DNA of 36,583 nt, taken from NCBI GenBank assembly GCA_045806105.1, contig JBJMJY010000062.1:1-36583 (forward strand), in the 5' to 3' direction. Positions 14,177-22,760 of this stretch are shown here, piece by piece (the stretch's first letter is position 1; each line of letters starts with the position of its first letter). Both the position numbers and the translations under genes were made by a program. This DNA is from AC-32 sp045806105 (lineage in GTDB: Bacteria > Actinomycetota > Thermoleophilia > Gaiellales > Gaiellaceae). Under the pieces are notes generated by a model. It was not told where the DNA came from. It did not search any database and saw nothing but the letters and a program-made list of their open reading frames with translations.

Positions 14177-16702
14177 ATGCGCACCACCGCCGAGCTGCGC
14201 GCGGGCTACCGCGAGTTCTTCGAGTCAAAGGGCCACGAGTTCAGGCCTTCGCACTCGCTGATCCCGCGCGCCGACGACCGCTCGACGTTGCTCATCTCCG
14301 CGGGGATGCAGCCACTGATGCCGTACTTCCTCGGCTTCGAGGAGCCGCCGGCGCCGCTGCTCACGACGGTGCAGAAGGTCTTCCGCACGCCCGACATCGA
14401 CGACGTCGGCCTGAACGCCCGCACCCTCACGTTCTTCGAGATGCTCGGCAACTTCTCGTTCGGTCAGTACTTCAAGGACGGCGCGGTCGAGCTCGCCTGG
14501 GAGTTCATGTTCGACCGGATGAAGCTCGACCGGGACCGGATCTGGGTGACCGTCTTTGCCGGCGACCCGGAGCTGGGGCTCGACGAGGACCAAGTGGCGA
14601 TCGCGGCGTGGGAGAAGATGGGCCAGCCGCCCGAGCGGATCGTGCGGTTGCCGCGCGCGGACAACTTCTGGTCAGTCGGCGGCCCCGGGCCGTGCGGGCC
14701 CGACTCCGAGATGTTCTACGACTGGGGCGAGGGGGTCGGCTGCGGCCGGCCGGAGTGCCAGCCCGGCTGCGAGTGCGAGCGGTTCCTCGAGTTCTGGAAC
14801 CTCGTCTTCATGGAGTTCGAGCTGCACGGCGACGGCTCGCTGACGCCGCTGCCGAAGCAGAACATCGACACGGGCCTCGGCCTCGAGCGCGGCGCGCGGA
14901 TCCTCCAGCAGGTCGACTCGGTCTACGACACCGACGGCTACCAGGCGATCATGGGCTGGATCGCGGAGGAGTCGGGCGTCGCCTACGGCGAGAGCGACCA
15001 GGCGACGAAGGCGCACAGGATCCTTGCCGACCACGGGCGCGGGATGACGTTCCTCGCGTCCGACGGCGTGGCGCCGTCGAACGAGGGCCGCGGCTACGTG
15101 ATGCGACGGATCATCCGGCGCGCCGTGCAGCAGGCGACCCGCATCGGGCTCGAGCCGCCGTTTCTCGCCGGGCTGGCGAGTGTCGTGGTCGAGCAGATGC
15201 AGGAGGCCTACCCGGAGCTCGAGCACGCCCGCACCGAGATCGAGCGCGTGCTCATCGCCGAGGAGGAGCGGTTCGGCGAGACGCTAGCGCGCGGGCTCAC
15301 GCTCTTCGAGGAGGCCGCCGCCGACGGCGAGATCTCGGGCGAGGAGGCGTTCCGGCTCCACGACACGTACGGCTTCCCGCTCGAGCTGACGCAGGAGCTC
15401 GCGCGCGAGCGCGGCCTGCCGGTCGACGAGGACGGCTTCCGCTCGCTGATGGAGGAGCAGCGGACGCGTTCCCGGAAGGCGGTGCAGGAGGTCGACGTCC
15501 GCGTGAGCGCCGACGTGCGGAGCGAGTTCGTCGGCTACGAGAAGACGGAGGTACTGACGGCGATCGTCGCCTACGAGGATCTCGGCGACGGGCGCTTCCA
15601 GGCGAAGCTCGAGCAGTCGCCCTTCTACCCGGAGGGCGGCGGCCAGGTCAGCGATTCCGGCTTCGTCGAGGACGAGGAGACCGGGGCGCGCGCCGAGCTC
15701 GTCGCGTCGACGCGGCTACCCGGAGACGACCAGGTGCTGACGTTCGAGGGCGAGGGCTTTCGCGAGGGCATGCGCGTGCGCGCGGTCGTGCCGTGGCAGG
15801 TGCGCTTCCCGACGATGGCCAACCACACCGCGACGCACCTGCTCCACAAGGCGCTGCAGGAGGTGCTCGGCGAGCACGCACGCCAGGCCGGGTCGGCGGT
15901 GCGGCCCGACAAGCTGCGCTTCGACTTCGCGCATCCGCAGGCCGTCAAGCCCGAGGAGCGCGCCGAGCTCGAGCGGCGGGTGAACGAGGCGATCTTCCGC
16001 AACCTGCCCGTTCGCGGCTACGTCGTCCCGATCGCGGAGGCGCGGCGGCTCGGGGCGATGATGCTCTTCGGCGAGAAGTACGGCGACGAGGTGCGGGTGG
16101 TCGACATCGCGGGGTTGTCACGCGAGCTCTGCGGCGGCACGCACGTTCGCGCCACGGCGGAGATCGGCCCGTTCGTGATCACCTCCGAGAGCTCCGTCGG
16201 CTCGGGCACGCGCCGGATCGAGGCCGTGACCTCCGGCGAGGCGTACGCGCTGCTGCACGGACGCGCGCACGAGGCGGAGGAGCTGCGGGCGGAGCTCGAG
16301 CGCGCGCGGCGGGAGGGGCCGAAGCGGGAGGAAAAGGCGGAGGTGCAGGTCGAGCCGCGCAGCGACGAGGCGATCGGCGGCGTCAACGTCTTCGTCGGCC
16401 ACGCCTCCGGCGTCGACGCGGATGCCCTGCTCGAGGAGTCCGACCGGATCAAGCAGGCGCGCGCGCCGGCCGCCGTCGTGCTGGGCGCGACGGAGGACGG
16501 CCGCGTGCACCTCGTCGCCAACTTCGACCGCTCGCTCGAGGGCCGGCTGGATGCGGTCGCGGTGATCAAGGAGGCTGCGGCCGAGGTCGGAGGGGGCGGC
16601 GGCGGGCGCCCGACGATGGCGCGCGCGGGCGGGCGCGACCCGTCGAAGCTCGCCGACGCGCTCGCGAAGGCGGAGGAGGCGCTGCGCAAGGCGCTCGCAT
16701 GA
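14177..16702 (+). CDS. alaS: Alanyl-tRNA synthetase
   Basis: Class II synthetase charging tRNA-Ala, 841 residues, cytoplasmic. The ATG gives the usual start (RTTAELRAGYREFFESKGHE). The catalytic domain includes MLGNFSFGQYFKDGAVELAW and a Cys-rich insert GCGRPECQPGCECERF. The editing domain that clears Ser and Gly has HTATHLLH (H550, H554) and CGGTHVRA (C652, H656). The C-Ala domain runs from about 735 to the end. The coiled-coil linker between editing and C-Ala domains looks short, which accounts for the slightly small size. It overlaps ruvX by ATGA, as is common (alaS-yqgF). Confidence 0.97.
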   Translation: MRTTAELRAGYREFFESKGHEFRPSHSLIPRADDRSTLLISAGMQPLMPYFLGFEEPPAPLLTTVQKVFRTPDIDDVGLNARTLTFFEMLGNFSFGQYFKDGAVELAWEFMFDRMKLDRDRIWVTVFAGDPELGLDEDQVAIAAWEKMGQPPERIVRLPRADNFWSVGGPGPCGPDSEMFYDWGEGVGCGRPECQPGCECERFLEFWNLVFMEFELHGDGSLTPLPKQNIDTGLGLERGARILQQVDSVYDTDGYQAIMGWIAEESGVAYGESDQATKAHRILADHGRGMTFLASDGVAPSNEGRGYVMRRIIRRAVQQATRIGLEPPFLAGLASVVVEQMQEAYPELEHARTEIERVLIAEEERFGETLARGLTLFEEAAADGEISGEEAFRLHDTYGFPLELTQELARERGLPVDEDGFRSLMEEQRTRSRKAVQEVDVRVSADVRSEFVGYEKTEVLTAIVAYEDLGDGRFQAKLEQSPFYPEGGGQVSDSGFVEDEETGARAELVASTRLPGDDQVLTFEGEGFREGMRVRAVVPWQVRFPTMANHTATHLLHKALQEVLGEHARQAGSAVRPDKLRFDFAHPQAVKPEERAELERRVNEAIFRNLPVRGYVVPIAEARRLGAMMLFGEKYGDEVRVVDIAGLSRELCGGTHVRATAEIGPFVITSESSVGSGTRRIEAVTSGEAYALLHGRAHEAEELRAELERARREGPKREEKAEVQVEPRSDEAIGGVNVFVGHASGVDADALLEESDRIKQARAPAAVVLGATEDGRVHLVANFDRSLEGRLDAVAVIKEAAAEVGGGGGGRPTMARAGGRDPSKLADALAKAEEALRKALA

Positions 16703-17097
16703 AAGTGGTCGCGCTCGACTACGGATCGGCGCGCACCGGCGTCGCAGTCTCCGACCCGACCGGGACGATCGCGCGCCCGCTCGCCGTCGTCGAGCGCGCC
16801 GCGACCGAGGCGGGGCTGGAGCGCGTCGTGCAGATCGTGCGCGAGGAGGGCGGGGAGCGCGTCGTCGTCGGGCTGCCGCTCACCCTGCGCGGCGAGCACG
16901 GCGCCCAGGCGCGCGAGACCGACACCTTCGTCGCGGCGCTGCGCGCCCGGCTCGACGTGCCGGTCGAGAGCTACGACGAGCGCTTCACCACCGGCCTCGC
17001 GGCGAGCCACGGCTCGGACGAGGCTCCGGAGGACGCCCGCGCCGCCGCGCACCTGTTGTCCAGCTACCTCGCGTGGTCGACCAGCGCGACGGAGTGA
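16699..17097 (+). CDS. ruvX: Putative pre-16S rRNA nuclease / Holliday-junction resolvase-like protein
   Basis: A 132-residue RNase H-fold protein of the YqgF/RuvX family, which finishes the 5' end of 16S rRNA. Acidic metal ligands are visible: the Asp in VVALDYGSARTGVAVSD, the Glu of YDERFTT and the Asp of DARAAAHLLSSYL. The middle block is VVGLPLTLRGEHGAQA. The start overlaps the alaS stop, and the alaS-ruvX-mltG order is conserved in many bacteria. Confidence 0.93.
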   Translation: MKVVALDYGSARTGVAVSDPTGTIARPLAVVERAATEAGLERVVQIVREEGGERVVVGLPLTLRGEHGAQARETDTFVAALRARLDVPVESYDERFTTGLAASHGSDEAPEDARAAAHLLSSYLAWSTSATE

Positions 17098-17990
17098 TGC
17101 CGCCGCGGCCTCGGCCGCCGCGACGCACGCCCAGGTCCGTCGTCTGGCGGCGGCGCGTGGTCGCGCTCGCGGTCCTGGTGGCGGGGTTCGCGATCGCCTG
17201 GGTCGCCGTCGCGAGCGTCGGCGGGTCGGACAAGGCGGAGCCGCCCCCGCCCACGACGGCGCTCGCGCCGCCGAAGCCGTTCCGGATCGTCTTCCCCGAG
17301 GGCTTCACGCGGAAGCAGATGGCCGAGCGCGTCACGGCGGTGGCGCAGATCGCCCGGCGGGAGCGCGGCAAGCGCGTCCGCCTGAAGGAGCACGCGTACC
17401 TCGCCGCCACCGCGAGGCCGCGCCGCGAGCCCGGCTTCGGCACACAGGCGTTGCCGCTGGAGGGCTTCCTCTTCCCGGCGACCTACGACTTCACCGTGCG
17501 TACGACGTCGCCGCAGCTCGTCGCCGCGCAGCTGAAGGCGTTCCGCACGAACTGGGCGAAGCTGAACCTCGCGTACGCGCACTCGAAGAACCTGACGCCG
17601 TACGACGTGCTCACGATCGCGTCGATGATCGAGAAGGAGACGCCTGCGCCGGAGGAGCGCCAGCTCGTCTCGGCGGTGATCTACAACCGGCTCCACGCGC
17701 GAATGCCGCTCGGGATCGACGCGGCGTTGCGCTACGGCCTCGACATCCCCGGAACCGAGTCGATCCACGAGTCGCAGCTCGCGAACCCGACGCCGTACAA
17801 CCTGCGGCTGCACGCCGGCCTCCCGCCGACACCGATCGGCAGCCCGGGTCTCGCCTCGTTGCAGGCCGCGGCGCACCCGTCGAACGTGAACTACCTCTAC
17901 TTCGTGGCCAAGCCGGACAAGAAGCACCATTTCTTCACGGCCAGCGCGGCCGAGTTCGAGCGCTACAAGGCCGAGCACGGCTACCGATGA
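17097..17990 (+). CDS. mltG: Endolytic peptidoglycan transglycosylase MltG
   Basis: Cleaves nascent glycan strands outside the membrane and so sets their length. It has 297 residues from the ATG at 17097, directly after the ruvX stop; in-frame GTG and ATG codons slightly upstream are alternatives. A basic Pro/Arg-rich cytoplasmic start (1-22) precedes one transmembrane segment (about 23-42), a Pro-rich linker, a LysM-like part and the YceG domain. The catalytic Glu is E179 in LTIASMIEKETPAPEE. Other family blocks are LEGFLFPATYDF, VIYNRLHARMPLGIDA and GLPPTPIGSPGLASLQAAA. A double hairpin follows, so it probably ends the alaS operon. Confidence 0.94.
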   Translation: MPPRPRPPRRTPRSVVWRRRVVALAVLVAGFAIAWVAVASVGGSDKAEPPPPTTALAPPKPFRIVFPEGFTRKQMAERVTAVAQIARRERGKRVRLKEHAYLAATARPRREPGFGTQALPLEGFLFPATYDFTVRTTSPQLVAAQLKAFRTNWAKLNLAYAHSKNLTPYDVLTIASMIEKETPAPEERQLVSAVIYNRLHARMPLGIDAALRYGLDIPGTESIHESQLANPTPYNLRLHAGLPPTPIGSPGLASLQAAAHPSNVNYLYFVAKPDKKHHFFTASAAEFERYKAEHGYR

Positions 17991-18011
17991 GTCGCTCGCC
18001 TGCCGCTCGCT

Positions 18012-18042
18012 CCCGTGGGGCAACCCCTGTTCCCCCCACGGG
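18012..18042 (+). terminator. Hairpin 1 after mltG
   Basis: CCCGTGGGG at 18012-18020 pairs with CCCCACGGG at 18034-18042 across a 13-base loop, followed by a C/T-rich stretch. Probably a terminator for the alaS-ruvX-mltG operon, without a long U tract. Confidence 0.6.
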
Positions 18043-18060
18043 CCCCCTTCTCCCTCGAAC

Positions 18061-18084
18061 CGGGGGAACCTCCCGGTTCCCCCG
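18061..18084 (+). terminator. Hairpin 2 between mltG and aroE
   Basis: CGGGGGAACC at 18061-18070 pairs perfectly with GGTTCCCCCG at 18075-18084 around a TCCC loop. It sits 19 bases after hairpin 1 and has no U tract. It may back up the first terminator or work in the opposite direction. Confidence 0.6.
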
Positions 18085-18123
18085 AAGACCCCCTCCCCTG
18101 CTCATCGGCCAGGCGAGTGGCCG

Positions 18124-18816
18124 GTGAGCCGCGTCGCGCTGCTCGGCAGGCCGGTGGCCGAGTCGCTCTCACCGCGGATGCAGAACGCCGCCTTCGCCTC
18201 GGCCGCGCTCGACTGGGAGTACGTCGCACTGGAGGTGGAGCCGGAGGTGCTGGCGGCGACGGTGCGCGGCCTTCCCGAGGCCGGCTTCGCGGGCGCGAAC
18301 GTGACGATTCCGCACAAGGAGGCAGCCGCCGCGCTCTGCGACGAGGCGGAAGGCGACGCGGTCAACACGCTCGTCTTCCGCGAAGGCCGTGTGCTCGGCT
18401 TCAACACCGACAAGGAGATCGTCGCCGGGATCGAGGCGGAGCGTGTCTGCCTGATCGGCGCCGGCGGGGCCGCCAAGTCGCTGCGGCCGGGGCTACGCGG
18501 CGAGGTGCGCGTCTTCTCGCGCCGCGGATCCTGGCCGCCCGACGCCGACGGGTGCGACCTCGTCGTGAACGCGACGCCGGTGCGCGACGAGCTGCTCGTC
18601 GAGCCGCGGGCGGGCCAGACCGTGGTCGAGCTCGCCTACTACGCCGACGGGCGCGAGACGGCGCTCGTCGCCGCCGCCCGCGCCGCCGGCTGCGAGGTCG
18701 TCGACGGGCTCGAGGCGCTCGTGCGCCAGGGCGCGGCGTCGTTCGAGCTCTGGACCGGCCGTCCCGCGCCTGTCGGCGCGATGCGCAGCGCCCTAGGCTT
18801 AGACACGTGTCCCTGA
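18124..18816 (+). CDS. aroE: Shikimate dehydrogenase, compact form
   Basis: Reduces 3-dehydroshikimate to shikimate with NADPH. It has 230 residues, clearly shorter than the usual 265-290. The substrate side is complete: GRPVAESLSPRMQNAAF, NVTIPHKE with the catalytic Lys, AVNTLV, and the catalytic Asp in LGFNTDKE. The NADPH side has LIGAGGAAKS, but the helix after it and the usual NRT loop are shortened (VRVFSRRGSW). The end is normal (GLEALVRQGAASFELWTG). The GTG start overlaps nothing upstream; a double hairpin lies between it and mltG. It overlaps aroC by 10 bases. Confidence 0.93.
   Translation: MSRVALLGRPVAESLSPRMQNAAFASAALDWEYVALEVEPEVLAATVRGLPEAGFAGANVTIPHKEAAAALCDEAEGDAVNTLVFREGRVLGFNTDKEIVAGIEAERVCLIGAGGAAKSLRPGLRGEVRVFSRRGSWPPDADGCDLVVNATPVRDELLVEPRAGQTVVELAYYADGRETALVAAARAAGCEVVDGLEALVRQGAASFELWTGRPAPVGAMRSALGLDTCP
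18794..18799 (+). promoter_or_regulatory. Candidate leaderless -10 box for aroC, inside aroE (TAGGCT)
   Basis: TAGGCT lies in the last codons of aroE and ends 7 bases before the aroC GTG at 18807. If real, aroC and downstream genes can be transcribed independently of aroE. Confidence 0.45.
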
Positions 18817-19889
18817 CGCTGACCACGGCCGGCGAGTCCCACGGGCCAGCCCTGGTGGCGATCGTCGGCGGCCTGCCGGCCGGGCTCGTGCTCGACCGCG
18901 AGGCGATCGACGCCGACCTCGCGCGGCGCCAGCAGGGCTACGGCCGGAGCCCGCGGCAGCAGCTCGAGCAGGACACGGTGGAGGTGCTCGCAGGACTGCG
19001 ACACGGCCGCACGCTCGGCACGCCGCTTGCGCTCGTCGTGCGCAACCGTGACCACAAGAACTGGGAGTGGGGGATGAGCCCGTGGCCGCCCGAGGGCGAG
19101 GCGGCGGGGAAGGGCTCGAAGCCGGTGACGCTGCCGCGGCCTGGCCACGCCGACCTCGCGGGGTCGCTCAAGCACGGGCTCGCGGACGCGCGCGACGCGC
19201 TGGAGCGGGCGAGCGCGCGGCAGACCGCCGTTGCTGTCGCCGCGGGCGCGGTCGCGAGGGTGCTTTTGGCGGAGATCGGGATCGACGTCGTCGGGCGCGT
19301 GGAGACGGAGGCGCTCGAGCAGCGCATCGACGAGGCGCGGGCCGAGCGCGACACGGTCGGCGGGGTCGTCGAGGTGCGGGCGCACGGCCTGCCGCCGGGC
19401 CTCGGGTCGTACGCGTCGAAGGAGGAGCGGCTCGACGCGCGCCTCTCAGCGGCGCTGATGGGAATCCAGGCCGTGAAGGGCGTGGAGATCGGTGCGGGCT
19501 TCGAGCTGGCGGAGCGGCGCGGCTCGGAGGCGCACGACGAGATCCTGGCGCGCGACGACGGCACGCTCTACCGGGAGACGAACTTCGCAGGCGGCATCGA
19601 GGGCGGCGTCTCGAACGGCGAGCCGGTCGTCGTGCGCGCGGCGATGAAGCCGCTCCCGACGCTGATGCGGCCGCTCCGCTCGGTTGACCTGGAGACCGGC
19701 GAGGCCGGCGAGGCACTGGTGGAGCGGAGCGACGTCGCGGCCGTCGAGGCGCTCGCGGTCGTCGCCGAGGCAGCCGTCGCCTTCGAGCTCGCGCGCGCGG
19801 CCCGGGAGAAGTTCGGCGGCGACTCGCTCGGCGACTTCGTGTCCGCCTGGCGCGCGTACCTGGAGCGGATCCCGTGGCGCACGCCCTAG
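18807..19889 (+). CDS. aroC: Chorismate synthase
   Basis: Makes chorismate from 5-enolpyruvylshikimate-3-phosphate using reduced FMN; last step of the pathway. It has 360 residues from the GTG at 18807. The N-terminal block is TTAGESHGPALVAIVGGLPAG, then RRQQGYGRSPRQQ, KHGLADARDALERASARQTA (the second signature), GGIEGGVSNGEPVVVRAAMK and a C-terminal ending in ERIPWR. All fit the family. The stop lies 16 bases into the aroK-aroB gene. EPSP synthase (aroA) and DAHP synthase are not in the window. Confidence 0.97.
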   Translation: MSLTLTTAGESHGPALVAIVGGLPAGLVLDREAIDADLARRQQGYGRSPRQQLEQDTVEVLAGLRHGRTLGTPLALVVRNRDHKNWEWGMSPWPPEGEAAGKGSKPVTLPRPGHADLAGSLKHGLADARDALERASARQTAVAVAAGAVARVLLAEIGIDVVGRVETEALEQRIDEARAERDTVGGVVEVRAHGLPPGLGSYASKEERLDARLSAALMGIQAVKGVEIGAGFELAERRGSEAHDEILARDDGTLYRETNFAGGIEGGVSNGEPVVVRAAMKPLPTLMRPLRSVDLETGEAGEALVERSDVAAVEALAVVAEAAVAFELARAAREKFGGDSLGDFVSAWRAYLERIPWRTP

Positions 19890-21280
19890 CCCGGCACGTC
19901 GCGCTCATCGGCTTCATGGGCGCCGGCAAGTCGACGCTCGGCATGGTCGCGGCCGAGAAGCTCGGTCGCCGTTTCATCGACCTCGACCGCGAGCTCGAGC
20001 GGTCGATGCAGCAGTCGATCCCGCAACTGTTCGAGCAGCGCGGCGAGGCGGAGTTCCGCCTGCTCGAGGGCGAGGCCACTCTCCAGGCGCTGTGCAACGA
20101 GCTGCCGGCGGTGCTCGCCCTCGGCGGCGGCGCCGTGGAGACGCCGTCGATCCTGCAGACGCTGAAGGAGCGGGCGCTGACAGTGCTCGTCGAGGTCGAC
20201 CCGAAGACGGCGTGGACGCGCGTCGGCGGCAGCGCCCGGCCGCTCGCGCAGGACGAGGAGGCCTTTCGCACGCTCTTCGGGCGGCGGCAGCCGCTCTATG
20301 CGGAAGCGGCCGACGCGGTGGCGCGCGACACCGACGACATCGTGCTCGCGGCGGCGGGCATCGTCGTCGAGCACGGGGCGCTCGCCCGGTTGCCCGAGCT
20401 CGTGCCGGAGGGTGAGGTCGAGGTGATCGGCGACGCGACGGTGCTCGGGCTTCACCGGCCGCCGCTCGACGGGCCGGTGCATGCCCTCCGCGGCGGCGAG
20501 GAGGCCAAGAGCCTCGGCGCGGTGGAACGCCTCTGGCGCGAGCTGCGGCTCGGCCGCGCGGGGACGATCGTCGCCTTCGGCGGCGGCTGCACCACCGACG
20601 CCGCGGGGTTCGCGGCCGGGACGTACATGCGAGGCATCGGCTGGGTCGCGGTGCCGACCACGCTCGTCGGGCAGGTGGACGCGGCGATCGGTGGCAAGAC
20701 CGGCGTGAACCTGCCGGAAGGCAAGAACCTCGTCGGCGCATTCCACTGGCCGCTGCGGACGGTGATCGACCCGGCGCTCCTGGAGACGCTGCCGGAGAGC
20801 GAGCACTTGGCGGGGATGGCGGAGGTCGTGAAGACCGGGCTCCTCGCCGGGGAGCCGCTCTGGGAGCTCGAGACGGCGGAGCTCGTCCGCCGCTGCGCCG
20901 CCTACAAGGCTGCCGTCTGCCTGCGCGACCCGCACGAACAGGGCGAGCGGGCGGTACTGAACCTCGGGCACACCTTCGCCCACGCGCTCGAGGCGGCCGG
21001 CGACTTCCGGCGCCTGAGCCACGGCGAGGCGGTCGCGCTCGGGCTGCTCGCCGCGCTGCGCCTCTCCGGCCTCGACACCGCACCCGTCGAGCAGGTGCTG
21101 CAGCCGAAGCCCGTCCACGTGAGCCGCGAGGCGGCGTGGGCGGCGCTCGCCCGCGACAAGAAGGCAGTGGACGGCTCGCCGCGGCTGGTGCTGCTGGAGG
21201 CGCCCGGGAAGCCGGTCACCGGCGTCGAGCTGCCCGAGGAGCGGGTCCGCGCTGCCCTCGACGAGCTGATCGCCGAGTAG
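19874..21280 (+). CDS. aroKB: Fused shikimate kinase and 3-dehydroquinate synthase
   Basis: A 468-residue bifunctional enzyme. Residues 1-165 are shikimate kinase: P-loop GFMGAGKST (13-21), FIDLDRELE, FRLLEGEATL with the shikimate-binding Arg, and the GGGAVE loop. Residues from about 170 form 3-dehydroquinate synthase: VAFGGGCTTDAAGFAAGTYM, VPTTLVGQVDAAIGGKTGVN, GMAEVVKTGL and the metal-ligand block NLGHTFAHALE with LSHGEAVALG. The synthase half, about 300 residues, is shorter than free AroB, which loses part of the N-terminal domain. A similar fusion is known from Thermotoga. The GTG start overlaps aroC. Confidence 0.94.
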   Translation: MAHALARHVALIGFMGAGKSTLGMVAAEKLGRRFIDLDRELERSMQQSIPQLFEQRGEAEFRLLEGEATLQALCNELPAVLALGGGAVETPSILQTLKERALTVLVEVDPKTAWTRVGGSARPLAQDEEAFRTLFGRRQPLYAEAADAVARDTDDIVLAAAGIVVEHGALARLPELVPEGEVEVIGDATVLGLHRPPLDGPVHALRGGEEAKSLGAVERLWRELRLGRAGTIVAFGGGCTTDAAGFAAGTYMRGIGWVAVPTTLVGQVDAAIGGKTGVNLPEGKNLVGAFHWPLRTVIDPALLETLPESEHLAGMAEVVKTGLLAGEPLWELETAELVRRCAAYKAAVCLRDPHEQGERAVLNLGHTFAHALEAAGDFRRLSHGEAVALGLLAALRLSGLDTAPVEQVLQPKPVHVSREAAWAALARDKKAVDGSPRLVLLEAPGKPVTGVELPEERVRAALDELIAE

Positions 21281-21283
21281 AGT
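21278..21283 (+). promoter_or_regulatory. Candidate leaderless -10 box overlapping a stop codon (TAGAGT)
   Basis: TAGAGT begins with the TAG stop of aroKB and ends 6 bases before the aroQ GTG at 21290. Confidence 0.5.
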
Positions 21284-21289
21284 CGCCGC

Positions 21290-21718
21290 GTGCGCGTCGC
21301 CGTGCTGAACGGGGTCAACCTCGACGTCCTCCACCGGCGAAACCCGGAGCTCTACGGCGGCCTGAGCCTGAACCAGCTCGAGGGGCGGATCTACGACTGG
21401 GCGCGCGAGCTCGAGCTGCTCGCCGAGTGCCGCCAGACGAACAGCGAGGCGGAGTACATCGGCTGGTGCCACGACGCGCTCGAATGGGCCGGCGGGGTGA
21501 TCGCCAACCCCGGCGCCTGGTCGCACTACAGCTACGCGATCCACGACGCGCTCGAGCTGTTTACGGTCCCCGTCGTGGAGGTGCACCTGTCGAACATCGA
21601 CGAGCGAGAGGACTGGCGGCGCCACTCGGTGGTCGCCGACCTGGCCGCCGTGCGCGTGATCGGCAAGGGCCCCGAGGGCTACCGCGAGGCGCTCGAGTTC
21701 CTGGCGGAGCGGACGTGA
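21290..21718 (+). CDS. aroQ: 3-dehydroquinate dehydratase, type II
   Basis: Dehydrates 3-dehydroquinate to 3-dehydroshikimate. It has 142 residues, the normal size for the dodecameric type II enzyme. Family blocks are VLNGVNLDVLHRRNPELYG with catalytic Arg and Tyr, QTNSEAEYIGWCHDALEW, VIANPGAWSHYSYAIHDAL with the Asn and His-containing loop, and VEVHLSNIDEREDWRRHSV with the catalytic His. It completes the local aro group after aroE, aroC and aroKB, and overlaps the M24 peptidase gene by GTGA, the arrangement also seen in Bacillus. Confidence 0.96.
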   Translation: MRVAVLNGVNLDVLHRRNPELYGGLSLNQLEGRIYDWARELELLAECRQTNSEAEYIGWCHDALEWAGGVIANPGAWSHYSYAIHDALELFTVPVVEVHLSNIDEREDWRRHSVVADLAAVRVIGKGPEGYREALEFLAERT

Positions 21719-22749
21719 GCCGCATCGACCGGCTGCGGGCGAGCCTCGAGGAGCCGCTGCTCGTCACGAACGGCGTCAACGTCCGCTACCTCGTCGGCTT
21801 CTCGAGCTCCAACGCGGCGCTGCTGGTGGAGCCCGACCGCGTGCGGCTCTTCAGCGACTTCCGCTACGCGGAGGCCGCGCGTGCGGTCGAGGGCGTCGAG
21901 TTCGTGGAGACGAAGCGCTCCCTCGTCGCCGCTCTCGCAGAGCTGCTCGACGGCCGGATCGGCTTCGAGGCCGACGCGGTCAGCTACGCAAGCTGGGAGA
22001 CGCTGGAGGCCGACGGGCTCGACCTCGTCCCGCGCCGCGGCCTCGTCGAGGCGCTTCGCGCGGTCAAGGACGAGACGGAGCTCGACGCGATCCGCCGCGC
22101 CGGCGAGATCACGAGTGAGGCGTACAAACGCCTCGCGGACGAGCGCTTCCTCGGCCGCAGCGAGCGCGACCTGGCCTGGAGGCTGGACGAGCTCTTCCAC
22201 GAGCTGGGCGCCCAGGCGCCGGCCTTCGAGACGATCGTCGCCTCCGGCCCCAACGCCGCGAAGCCGCACGCACGGCCGACCGACCGCCTGGTCGAGGCCG
22301 GCGAGACCGTCGTGATCGACGCGGGCGCGCTGGTCGAGGGCTACTGCGCCGACTGCACGCGCACCTTCGCCACCGGCCCGCTCCCCGACGAGCTCACGAG
22401 CGCCTACACGACCTGCCTCGAGGGCCAGCTCGCGGGGCTCGAGGCCGTGCGTGCCGGGGTCACCGGCGTCGACGCAGACGAGGCCGCGCGCGACAAGATC
22501 GAGGCGGCGGGGCTCGGCGGGAAGTTCGGCCACGGCCTCGGCCACGGCGTCGGCCTCGAGGTGCACGAGGCGCCCCGCCTCTCGCGCGAGTCGAGCGACA
22601 CGCTCGCAGCGGGCAACGTCGCCACCGTCGAGCCGGGCGTCTACCTCGAGGGACTCGGCGGGATCCGGATCGAGGACCTCGTGATCGTCACCGACGGCGA
22701 GCCCGAGGTGCTGACGAGCTTCACCAAGGATCTCGTCACCGTGAGCTAG
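21715..22749 (+). CDS. pepQ: M24 family Xaa-Pro peptidase
   Basis: A 344-residue cytoplasmic metallopeptidase predicted to release the residue before proline (Xaa-Pro aminopeptidase or dipeptidase). The N-terminal creatinase-like domain covers about 1-120. The pita-bread catalytic domain has all five metal ligands: Asp in VVIDAGALV, Asp in YCADCTRTFATG, His in FGHGLGHGVGLEVHEAPR, Glu in TVEPGVYLEG and Glu in GIRIEDLV. I start it at the GTG overlapping the aroQ stop. The aroQ-pepQ-efp order is conserved in Firmicutes and actinobacteria and may link Pro-peptide turnover with EF-P. Confidence 0.93.
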   Translation: MSRIDRLRASLEEPLLVTNGVNVRYLVGFSSSNAALLVEPDRVRLFSDFRYAEAARAVEGVEFVETKRSLVAALAELLDGRIGFEADAVSYASWETLEADGLDLVPRRGLVEALRAVKDETELDAIRRAGEITSEAYKRLADERFLGRSERDLAWRLDELFHELGAQAPAFETIVASGPNAAKPHARPTDRLVEAGETVVIDAGALVEGYCADCTRTFATGPLPDELTSAYTTCLEGQLAGLEAVRAGVTGVDADEAARDKIEAAGLGGKFGHGLGHGVGLEVHEAPRLSRESSDTLAAGNVATVEPGVYLEGLGGIRIEDLVIVTDGEPEVLTSFTKDLVTVS

Positions 22750-22752
22750 CGT
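22747..22752 (+). promoter_or_regulatory. Candidate leaderless -10 box overlapping a stop codon (TAGCGT)
   Basis: TAGCGT begins with the TAG stop of the peptidase gene and ends 8 bases before the efp GTG at 22761. Confidence 0.5.
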
Positions 22753-22760
22753 ACGGCGCC

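Noticed and set aside
18061..18084. Hairpin upstream of aroE as a riboswitch or attenuator.
   Set aside because: The paired element is a simple perfect stem with no conserved aptamer features; tandem terminators after mltG explain it better.
19886..21625. Minus-strand 579-codon open frame opposite aroKB/aroQ.
   Set aside because: Same shadow effect; no ribosome site, no recognisable domain, and three clear plus-strand genes occupy the region.
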